Below, one piece after another: positions 21,573-29,943 of a DNA stretch of 64,000 nucleotides (its first letter is position 1; every line of letters begins with the position of its first letter). Source of the stretch: Pomphorhynchus laevis (taxonomy: Eukaryota; Acanthocephala; Palaeacanthocephala; Echinorhynchida; Pomphorhynchidae); NCBI GenBank assembly GCA_012934845.2, contig WNNJ02000123.1:1-64000 (forward strand). The letters run 5' to 3'. Under the pieces are notes generated by a model. It was not told the origin of the DNA. It ran no database searches and was given only the letters and a program-made list of their open reading frames with translations. The translations under genes and the position numbers were made by a program.

Positions 21573-21610
21573 GCTTAAGAATGTATTTGGAATACCAAAT
21601 ATTTAACTTT

Positions 21611-22104
21611 ATATATTTTTTTTATGTTATTCAAACTTCACGGCTTTACTTATTATTGAGAAAGTAACTGTATCAAAACGATTTTCTAAATTTAGCAATC
21701 ACAAAATTCCAGTGAATCTGATATATGTATATGTTCAAACAATAAAGAATATGAAGAAGAGGAAAGTTGTATTAGAAATCTTGTAAATTCAATAAAATGT
21801 TCGGAATATGTATCGAATATAATCAAAATTGTACATTGCACGACATAACTGGATTTTATTTACAAAAAATGAAATATTAACTAAATATTTTTTCGATAAA
21901 TATAATTAAACTGTATTGAAAATTCAATGATGGAGTGCATTACTGTCGTTTAAGCTTAATGCAACTAAACACAATATTACCACAAATGTCAATTATTTTA
22001 TCAAGAATTATAAACAGGAATAATATTATAATTATGAAATAGTTTAATAATTAGATGTTCTGAAAGTGTGATAAGTATATATTTATTATATAAAAATAAA
22101 TAAA
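21611..22104. other. AT-rich spacer
   Basis: No gene or repeat recognised between the PLE 5' side and the tandem repeats. Confidence 0.4.
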
Positions 22105-22850
22105 CTCCTTACGGTCCAAATAATCTTCGGAATAGATTTCGAGAGCATGTCATTAATCTGTGAAATGTAAGGATGTTTTACTGCTCAATGCTTTAATCCT
22201 AAACGTATGTCTTCAAACTAGTGTACGAATATCGTCACGAACTAGTTGCAACACAGCCTAACTACTACTATCATCTCTCGCCGACGTTAGTACTCAGTGG
22301 ATCATCAGGGTTCAGACACAGAGCACTAAGGTTTTAACATGCTGTAATACTTAAATGGTCTATATAGAATCCAGCTAGTATTTGAAAAATTGAACGAAAT
22401 ATTCCTGCGAATTTATAAACTCCTTACTTGCCAAATAATCTTCGGAAATGATTTTCAGATCAAGTCACTAATCTAAGAAACGTAAGAATGTTATACTGCT
22501 CTTTTCTTTAATACTAAGCATGTGTCTGCAAACTAGTAAACGAACATCGTCACGGACCAGTTGCAGCATTATCTAAACACCAACATCATAATGCGTTGAC
22601 GTTATTACTCAGCGAATTTCCAGATCGCAGGCATTGAGCACTAACGTTTTAACATGCTTTAATATCGTCACGAACCAGATGCAACACGACCTAACCACTA
22701 GCAACATCCTTCGCCGACGTTAGCTTTTATTGGATTATCAGAGCTCAGACACTGAGCACTAACGTTTCAACATGCTGTAATACTTGGATAGTATATAGAG
22801 AATTCAGCTAGTCTTTGAAAAATCGCATGAAACATTCCTGCGATTCCAGC
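22105..22850. repeat. Degenerate tandem repeat, about 320-bp unit, 2.5 copies
   Basis: Markers recur in order: AATAATCTTCGGAA (22118, 22435), ATCGTCACG (22230, 22548, 22664), GAGCACTAA(G/C)GTTT (22322, 22637, 22757) and AATTCAGCTAGT-like (22370, 22802). Copies differ by roughly 15-25%, and the third is shortened. They lie about 330 bp upstream of the RT/RLE element frame at 23184 and may be its 5' leader repeats. Confidence 0.6.
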
Positions 22851-23183
22851 GAGGAAATGTCTCGCTACGTTCCGTGCTTCACGCTTGATAACGCTAGATA
22901 AGCAGCTAGGTATTCGACCCATAGGAATCGGGATAAGTTTATCGTCGCATAATCGGAAAGGCAATACATCAACATGTATCTAGATGTATTCAGTCGATAG
23001 CACAAAATGTTCAGTTGTGCGCGGGGCAGAAAACTAGGATATATTATGCTGTCCACAGCGCCAGAATATAATTCGATAAATCCCCGAATGCATGTGTCTT
23101 AACCATCGATGCTGATAATGCATTTATAGAATCAGTCGTAAATTGGCGTTATTGTCGATGTCTCATGTTTGTCCGACTCTTGA

Positions 23184-23846
23184 TTGTGTCCTCAAAACAT
23201 TTACGGAGATGGTCCATTATTATCTGTGTGCAATGAGATAATGCTGTCAAAGGAAGGCATCACCAAGAGTGATCCCCTTGCCATCGTTTCCGTTGCGGCG
23301 TCAACAATCCCTCTCACAGGAAGAATGCAGGATCTGATTCCAGATTCTTTTCAGCGCTGGTATGGTGATTATGTAACATTCGTTGGAAAAATGAACGGAG
23401 CACTCACATTTCTTAAAACATTATTAGAACTCGGTCCTAAATACGGATTTTACATGAATCCATCAAAATGTAAATTATTAATCAAAAGGGCTATGACATC
23501 AGATATGGAAAATGAGCTAAAAGAACTGGGTGTTCAAATTCCTAACGACGGAATTGCTTTGTTAAGTCCTTTTATCGGTACGGATCGGTATGTTAAGGAA
23601 GAAGTCACAAAAAAGTTTGAACGCTGGATAAAATGTCTGGATAGTCTGTCTGAAGTAGCAGAGGCGGATCCCCAGATTGCTTATATAACTTATATCACGC
23701 CGCTTAAACATTTATTGACTCATCTTACTCGCAAATGTCCCATCGAATCTGCTTGGTTCCGTGATTCTGTTAAGACGAACTTGTCAAGGTTCGTGCACAA
23801 ACTTCTGGGGTGGATCAACTCACATAGACGCAATACTCATTACTAG
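23184..23846 (+). CDS. Reverse transcriptase palm/thumb of an RT/RLE-type retroelement (220 codons)
   Basis: EGITKSDPLAIVSVAASTIP stands where the family has EG.TQGDPLAM (RT motif B; Gln-Gly is replaced by Lys-Ser). QRWYGDYVTFVG is the motif C site, but the usual YADD is YGDY, so a catalytic Asp is lost. GPKYGFYMNPSKCKLLIK and IPNDGIALLSPFIGTDRYV follow as in the family. This RT family is common in invertebrate genomes and carries a nuclease-like C-terminal region, here visible to about 24560. RT activity is not expected. No upstream RT half was seen; the 5' side is truncated or lost. Confidence 0.65.
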   Translation: MCPQNIYGDGPLLSVCNEIMLSKEGITKSDPLAIVSVAASTIPLTGRMQDLIPDSFQRWYGDYVTFVGKMNGALTFLKTLLELGPKYGFYMNPSKCKLLIKRAMTSDMENELKELGVQIPNDGIALLSPFIGTDRYVKEEVTKKFERWIKCLDSLSEVAEADPQIAYITYITPLKHLLTHLTRKCPIESAWFRDSVKTNLSRFVHKLLGWINSHRRNTHY

Positions 23847-23849
23847 TAC

Positions 23850-24560
23850 TTTCTACTTCAATGGGTGGTTTTAGGTTAGGTAACCTTGCGCTAGAAGCTG
23901 AAAGATCGTACGGAGATTCCTTATAGCTGTCGCTCTGTCTTGATTCGTTTGAGTCTTTTCACGATTTGCAGACTACACAAGAATTAGCTATAACGCAAAT
24001 TTGGTCTTCGAAGAGTGAATTAGCAAAACTAGAGATGGAACGCATAATGCCAATGTTGTCTGATGATGAGGTGTGTCCTCATAATTTTGTATTATTTAAA
24101 GGAGCGTCATCATGACTTAATGTATGATTATCTCGGGAATAGAATTTCCGTCTAAACTCCTAAGAATTCAGAGTCGCTGTATCTGCTTGATTTGGTTGGC
24201 AGCTTCAAAATGTGTATGGAAGAGGATACCTTATTCGCACATTCACCTTTTTGTATACATCAAGGTACAATTATTATTCGCCACAACTGTGTGATAAACA
24301 TTCTAGCTTCAGCTCTGCGCCCAGTTTGATTGAATGTACAGATTGATCCTGAGCTGTAACCTGTTCCGGATGTTCTCGAACTTGATTCGCACGCAACGCG
24401 TTATCGTTGTGCTCGTCTCGACATTGAATTTATCGGTTTTCATGGATGTCAAGCGGAGCATTCCCTAGTGGGCGTTTTTATATTTAACACATATGCTCGG
24501 TCTTATCGTAATAAGTCACCACAATATATTAATCGCTTATAGCATCCAATACCAGTAATT
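23850..24560 (+). pseudogene. RLE-like C-terminal region of the same element, broken
   Basis: Scattered frames carry RLGNLALEAERSYGDSL (block after the thumb), IIIRHNCVINILASAL (the RHN..I..L block) and YRCARLDIEFIGFHG with VGVFIFNTYARSYRN, the ARLDI...GF....F..V.VFN..A.SY block of this family. The last resembles a PD-(D/E)XK-type nuclease core, though I cannot prove the fold. Several stops lie between them. The frame directly after it (24589) is unrelated to the family as I know it. Confidence 0.5.
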
Positions 24561-24588
24561 TCATATGTCAAAAAAAAACTGAAAACTT

Positions 24589-25596
24589 GTGCACATCGGA
24601 GCTTCAAAAAAATTTGTAAGTAACTTTAAAACACTAACTATGAAGGCAGCTGGTCATATGAATTTCGCTTATGAATTGTTCTTGAAGATATGGCCAACGC
24701 TGGACAGTTGTCAGGGGGATACCGTGGATGATCGAGAGGATTTTTCTGAACGCTTGGATCGCTCTCTTAAACATTTCTTGTTGGATTTTCTCAATTCGAA
24801 GGGTGTTTTGCGTTTATACATTGACCATGTCGAAGTCAACTTCCAGGGGTTCATAGGTTACGATTGTGATGAAGTATTTATCGAGGGTAGTGATGGCACT
24901 GTATATGTTCATGAAGAAATCAACGTGGGATCTATCGACGATGCAGATGAATGATCTAAAGACTTGTCTGATAACAGAATCAAAACCGAAGGAGAGTGTG
25001 ATGATGCTCTTATTGATAGCAGAACTGGAAACGACAGTGATGAGTATTGTGAGGACACCTGTGCTTATAGTTCAGAGGTTGACATTGTAGATACCTTTAA
25101 TATTGTCGGAGTTATTGATGTTCTATCAGATAACAGAAGCAATGACTGCAACGGTTATGGGAATGACTACCTTGCGACTATAGCGCTGATGGAGGATGTG
25201 GGATCTATCGATGATGCAGATTAACGATCTGAAGACTTGTCTGATAACAGAATCGAAACCGAAAAAGAATGTGATGATGCTCTTTTTGATAGCAGAACTG
25301 GAAACGACAGTGATCAGGATTGTGAGGACACCTGGGCTTATAAATCAGAGGTTGACACTGTAGATACCTTTGATATTGTCGGTGTAATTGATGTTCGATC
25401 AGATAACAGAAGCAATGACTGCAACGGTTATGGGAATGACTACCTTGCGAATATAACGCTGATGGAGGACAACAACAATTCTGGAAATTACCACTGCTGT
25501 AGTGTGGAAAAAAGAATGATTCCAAAAAGGCTTGAGTCTTTCGGTTGCGGTTGTTTCGCTGATACAGTAACGTGTTGGAAATTCAAAAGAAAATAA
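24589..25596 (+). pseudogene. Acidic reading frame with a duplicated 91-codon unit, two in-frame stops
   Basis: One phase stays open from 24589 to 25596 except for TGA at 24952-24954 and TAA at 25222-25224. The first 120 codons (for example NFAYELFLKIWPTLD, RSLKHFLLDFLNSKGVL) are unrecognised. Then a 91-codon unit rich in Asp, Glu and Ser occurs twice (SDNRI.TE.ECDDAL.DS and NDCNGYGNDYLA). The two stops sit one codon apart at matching places in the repeat, as from independent point changes in an ancestral DER/SED stretch. The end is basic and Cys-containing (RLESFGCGCFADTV). It follows the RLE-like region by about 30 bp. Host gene remnant or element cargo; function unknown. Confidence 0.5.
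24930..25476 (+). repeat. Direct tandem duplication, 273-bp unit
   Basis: The second copy is offset by exactly 273 bp (91 codons), preserving phase. Identity is high; differences include the two stop codons noted above. The reading phase survives across both units. Confidence 0.8.
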
Positions 25597-25880
25597 TCCT
25601 TACTACAAAGCAAACTTAGTACCACTAAACTTCTCTGCTAAGTTCCGAAGGTGTCTCCCCTGCGATGGCCTTGGCTGCGGTGTGGAGTTCGGAAGCGTAA
25701 GTCCTTTAAGAAGACATGCAGTGGAAGGCTCCCTCAGACTAGAAGAACAAAGCTTTGAAGGACGTGATGTGTTCGAACAGAAGGGAGGTATGGAGATCAT
25801 GTGATAAGACCGCTGGCCTCTATCTGCTAGAGTCCTCTCCTCATGTGGTACTAATCCTTCCATTTTTGCTTATATATTCT
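25597..25880. other. GC-richer segment of unknown nature
   Basis: About 260 bp of balanced base composition in AT-rich surroundings. In the plus frame CLPCDGLGCGVEFGSVSPL and RRHAVEG give a Cys/His pattern slightly like a zinc finger, followed by LRLEEQSFEGRDVFEQKGG and a stop. The opposite strand is also open (25863-25603). No family recognised. Confidence 0.3.
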
Positions 25881-25988
25881 CATTTTCACTCTATGGCTGC
25901 AATTGGTTCCTCACATGTTAATGAACATCGTGATTGATCGAGTCCTAACAACACTCAAACAAATCTCTTTATTTATTATTGCCCAATT

Positions 25989-26288
25989 ATGAATTCCAGT
26001 CAGCCTATTAACGAGTTTTCGACTACATCTGGTATCTCTGCTCCAAATGTATTCAGCGTTTGTCCTTACTTGAACGATACCGATGTGGCTATTTCTAATC
26101 GACCTGATCCACTTACGTGTCCGTCTACTCATTCGCCGTATCAGTCAGTATGTTTAGTCTACCATTCATCAAAATTACTTCCATTTACCTACTCGTTGCG
26201 TGCTCATCAAAGTTTTTCTAATCTCATCTTATCAATTAATTTAGGTTCTGATAATATTGATCTTGTCCTCAAATTAATATTCTTATAA
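25989..26288 (+). CDS. Doubtful Ser/Pro-rich 99-codon frame
   Basis: An ATG frame rich in Ser, Pro, Asn and Thr (MNSSQPINEFSTTSG). No domain recognised. Downstream DNA to about 26640 continues Ser/Thr-rich in shifting frames, so this may be a decayed low-complexity protein, perhaps ORF1 of a retroelement. A chance frame is possible. Confidence 0.2.
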   Translation: MNSSQPINEFSTTSGISAPNVFSVCPYLNDTDVAISNRPDPLTCPSTHSPYQSVCLVYHSSKLLPFTYSLRAHQSFSNLILSINLGSDNIDLVLKLIFL

Positions 26289-26770
26289 ATTTACAACCAA
26301 TTAACTCTAATGTTCCTTCATCTAACCGTATTTCCAAACCTTCATCAGAAGTAAGCGATATTATTTCGCCAATATACTCGTTCATTTTTTCTGTCTAACT
26401 CGTACTCTTCCTTCGTCTGCAACCAGAATATTGAAGTCTACACCGGTCAATCCTACAGATTCTCAACGTCAACGGAAACGATTCCCCTCACCTGATAGGT
26501 ACATTATCGTTTTAAACTCCTTTCCTTATCATATATTTATCAAAAGAAAACAAAAAGATTTTAAGGTCATTCAATAACTTCTCAACGAATTCTTCGTTAC
26601 AACCATGTATTTCCTCCATTCAAAGAAGTGAGGTAAGTACTGCTTCATTTTCTAACTCACAAACTGAACAGAAGGAACTTCACCAGGTGAAGAAACTTCA
26701 TAACTTAATTACGATCAAATTTTCGTCTCCCATAAAGAGACAAAAATATTTAAGTGTCTATTTCGCAGTT

Positions 26771-26866
26771 GACTCTTTCTTTCAGTGTTATTGATCTTTT
26801 TCAGTTTTTATTGATCCTTTTTTCAGCTTTATTGACTCTTCCTTTCAGTTTTATTGACTCCATTGA
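26771..26866. repeat. Pyrimidine-rich minisatellite, 20-22-bp unit, four copies
   Basis: Units follow GA(C/T)C(C/T)TT..TTTCAG.TTTATT, for example GACTCTTCCTTTCAGTTTTA. It lies just upstream of the Tc1-like transposon. Confidence 0.7.
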
Positions 26867-26939
26867 AAATTTTTTAAATATTTAAAAAAATATCCTTAAA
26901 ATATGCATTCCCTTTTCAACGATTCAACATAAAAATCCG

Positions 26940-27990
26940 GTGTTTATGATGAAGAGACTGTTATCATGCCAAATGGGGAACAGGAAGACAAGACAGACGA
27001 CTAGTAGAAGCTTAATTGAATGTTTTTTGGGTTATTAAGCAATGATGTTCCCTTGACAAATATGATGCATATACTTAATGTTTCCAAATCAGCATTGAAA
27101 AGACTACAAGCGCTATACCAACGGGGAGTTTTTGGATTTAAACACATTCAAATCAGCACCGTAGAAACGAAATGCTAAAACTAAATATTTCAATTTCGAA
27201 AACAAAAACATTATTGCTTGCAAAACAGGTTTAAATCCCTGCATAAACCTTAAATCCATATGTGAAAAACTTAATGAGCATAGCTCTGGAGGTGCTTATT
27301 CCCCATCAACAGCATCAAGAATAACTAAAAAGATGGATTATACCAGGAAGACCTTAACATTGGTTCCCATAAATAGGAATAGTAATGCAAACAAGGAGGT
27401 GAGGTTACAATATGGTTCGTAGATGTTGAATATAAACGATGAACAGTTCATATTCTTAGATGTGACTGGTTTTAATTTACACTCATACAAGAGAATGGGA
27501 TATTCACTGAAGAATACTAAATGTTAAATAAATGTACCAAATTCAAAAGGTACAAACATATCAATATTATTCGCTATCACTAAAAAAGGCGTTATTGGAT
27601 ATCAAATAAAAAGTGGCAGTTTTAAATCATTGGATCTGTTCGAGTTTATAGAAGAAAAATTGCATTCATTACCCTCTAGAAATCGAAAATACATTGTAAT
27701 GGATAATGCTTCGATCTATAAGACGACAGCCGAAGTAAGATAAGCAGTCTTAAGGAAAAACTACATACTTAAGTTTCTACCGCCTTATTCGCCTCAATTC
27801 AACCCAAGTGAAGAATTATTTTCGTGTTTGAAGTCAACGGGTTGGACAAAGAAAAGACTTAGCAAATAGAAAGATACTTACCAATACAATTGATAAAGCT
27901 CTCAGAAATGGAGATTTTTGAATGGTGGATTACTTTGATCGTATATGCGCATATGAACTGGCAAGGGCTGTATATACAAAAATAGACTTT
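26940..27990 (+). mobile_element. Tc1/IS630-type DNA transposon, transposase decayed
   Basis: Blocks in order: a helix-turn-helix-like start (LKSICEKLNEHSSGGAYSPS, TASRITKKMDYTRK near 27245-27340), FLDVTGFNLHSYKRMGYS (about 27455-27510, first catalytic Asp), ISILFAITKKGVIGYQIKSG, YIVMDNASIYKT (second Asp), and LKFLPPYSPQFNPSEELFSC (third acidic residue Glu, in the NP.E motif). Order and spacing fit the DDE transposases of the IS630-Tc1-mariner group. Stops and a frame change interrupt it. Terminal inverted repeats were not located. Cut-and-paste mobility is lost unless supplied in trans. Confidence 0.75.
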
Positions 27991-28009
27991 TATTCAACCC
28001 GATTAAAAA

Positions 28010-28457
28010 TTATGAAGCCGAGGTAAGATGCTCGTTTACCTCCTCAGACATCGCTTCTGAGTACACAAAGTTCTTCAATAATATTCTTTCCCGGTTTGGT
28101 TTAATTACTTTGAAACCTATTCAAGCGCCAGTCAAAATAATAAATATTCCCCCTGACCTTGATAATACAGATGACTTCCAAACTCTGAAAGATTTATCAG
28201 AACATAAGTTTTTAAAAGGAAAAAATAGTTTTCCCCTACCGATTGCATTTTGCTCCACCTCCGTTGAAAACGCCGGGTGTATCTCAAGATCAGGCTGTAA
28301 TCCATTTCTGGAACACAACCTCAGATTTTCACTTGTAAGTAAAGCTGACATGACCTACCCCATTGTAATGGTTGCCACAAGTAGGGATACTGTGGATCTG
28401 GTTGCCACACGCCTCAGTCATGTGTTGTCTGTAGGCCAGCATATTTACAACACATGA
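28010..28457 (+). mobile_element. ORF1 piece of the I/jockey-type LINE
   Basis: NSFPLPIAFCSTSVENAG, CNPFLEHNLRFSLV and KADMTYP align block by block with 15400-15545 of the longer copy (GFPLPVGFCSSSIEHAEN, YNPFLGYNLCFTVM, AEDLTYP). The zinc knuckles follow in decayed form. It abuts the Tc1-like transposon, so one may have inserted beside the other. Confidence 0.65.
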
Positions 28458-28903
28458 AGGGGAATTTAACTAATTATGGCTCTTTATCCGCAAGCGAGAT
28501 GGCATTTTACGTTCTTACTTGAAGGCTAGTCTGCTTCTGATGTTGATGCTTCGTTCGCTGTATTCGTACAACTGACTGACCATTGATTTAATATGCTGTT
28601 CACTTTAAAAATAGTTACTACTGAGAGTGTTTAACAGTTGCCATAACTGAGTAATTTAATTAAAATATTCTATAAAATGATTTTTTATGAATTAAATTTT
28701 TTGAGAGTTTAATATGTTTTCCATTCCATAAAAAGTTAACTGAGACTGAATGGCTGTCGCCACAACTACAAATGTTTACTGGAATTCCTTTTGTAAACGC
28801 AAAGAAAGTCAATTGAATAAAAAGTTTCTTGTTCAAAATTAATTGTTTTTTTTGTTCGCATTTTGATATATAAAATTATTTATAAATAATGAAAAATTAA
28901 TAA
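28458..28903. other. No gene seen
   Basis: Moderate to high AT content; no frame or repeat recognised. Confidence 0.4.
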
Positions 28904-29584
28904 TTAAGTTTGATACAATTGAATGGGTTGCCCGCAAATGGGCCCCATATTATTACTTAGATAACGTTTAATAAAAAGTAGGGGATCATTGGGCTTCGGA
29001 ATCAAGATTACATAAGACTCTCCCTGACGCATGCTGAATTCCCCCCGCTGAATTGCAGCACTTATGCGCTGTAGGATATGAGATTTTGCCTGGGCGTCGT
29101 TTGTAGCTAGTGTCAGTCGCTTCCCAATTAGTTCAAAGAGCGCGGTGGCTTCACAACCTAAGGCGCCGATTGACTTGACAGCTACTGGGACGAAGCTGCA
29201 ATATGAAGGATCCAGACATGTATATTTGATCCGTTTACTGGGTTCGCCTTCCGTGGCCAGAGCTCCAGTACTTGCTGCAGAACAATCTACGTGAGACGGA
29301 GCTAGCGTGTTTACGCAAGTATGGTCCAATACTAGTAGACGTCCACAGTCCCATGGTACTAAGGTGGCCCCATCTGGTCTCTTACCGTCAGTTCGGGACA
29401 TACCACAGGGCTCCAAGGAGCAGGGGTAACCCGCTGCTGATAAAGCTGCCTTTATTATTCCATTCACTTGGGCATGTCGGAAGTGGCGGCCGATAGACCT
29501 TTTGCAGTCTAACCCATGCCGGCCTAGTCTATCTACAATTGCGCCGCACTTACAAGTATGTAAGGCACAGAGCGGCAATCCCAA
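28904..29584 (-). CDS. RLE-like endonuclease domain from a retroelement (226 codons)
   Basis: Open from Met to stop. A zinc-like block CKCGAIVDRLGRHGLDC (residues 11-27: two Cys, His, Cys) is followed by RHAQVNGIIKAALSAAG, then DGKRPDG (residues 67-72) and LLVLDHTC (83-90), which fit the D...D-x-T core of PD-(D/E)XK-like endonucleases in a metazoan RT family (pattern DGKRPDG.T..PW..G..L.WD.T). The end HILQRISAAIQRGE matches the family's LQRLS.A.QRGNA. No RT lies upstream on this strand, so it is a 5'-truncated copy, though its frame is intact. In the live element it would cut target DNA. Confidence 0.6.
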   Translation of the reverse strand: MGLPLCALHTCKCGAIVDRLGRHGLDCKRSIGRHFRHAQVNGIIKAALSAAGYPCSLEPCGMSRTDGKRPDGATLVPWDCGRLLVLDHTCVNTLAPSHVDCSAASTGALATEGEPSKRIKYTCLDPSYCSFVPVAVKSIGALGCEATALFELIGKRLTLATNDAQAKSHILQRISAAIQRGEFSMRQGESYVILIPKPNDPLLFIKRYLSNNMGPICGQPIQLYQT

Positions 29585-29594
29585 ACGAAGGTCA

Positions 29595-29670
29595 AATCTC
29601 GAGTTTAATCTCGAGTTTAAACAGTCAACTTGACTGTATGGATTGTTTTTAAAAATAAAAACAATCCATA
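29595..29670. repeat. Cluster of short perfect repeats and hairpins
   Basis: ATCTCGAGTTTAA occurs twice in tandem; ACAGTCAA/TTGACTGT is an 8-bp palindrome around one base; then a 15-bp perfect hairpin has arms 29637-29651 (TATGGATTGTTTTTA) and 29656-29670 with an AAAA loop. Confidence 0.8.
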
Positions 29671-29943
29671 CAATTGATGGATTGTATAAAACAATCCAAC
29701 AATCTGCACTATTTTTTATAACTTTTCTTATACTTAAATCAAAAATCTTTATCCAATTTATTCAAATGTTTTTCATTTTTGATTTCGCAGATTCGTTTTG
29801 CGATAAGTTAATCTTTTGTTGTAATTGAGTCAGTTGATAAGATACAAAAATTTATATTGTATATCTTATCTTATCGCAATAATATGTAATCGGTAAATTT
29901 GTTTTTAAGAATTAAATTGCATTCAATTTTAAAATTAAAAACA

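Larger units (their letters stand above)
18721..21610 (-). mobile_element. Naiad-like Penelope-like element (GIY-YIG before RT), long but broken
   Basis: On the minus strand the order is GIY-YIG nuclease (21572-21378), RT N-terminal half (21313-20135), RT core and thumb (about 20100-19146), then a 3' UTR with the ~105-bp paired motif (19108-19005) and an AT-rich tail to 18721. An N-terminal GIY-YIG is the permuted layout described for Naiad and Chlamys PLEs; canonical PLEs have it C-terminal. I count about three frame breaks. Coding parts are Asn/Lys/Ile-rich, matching local AT content. It is the source family for at least eight truncated copies in the window. The 5' boundary is uncertain. 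Confidence 0.75.
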
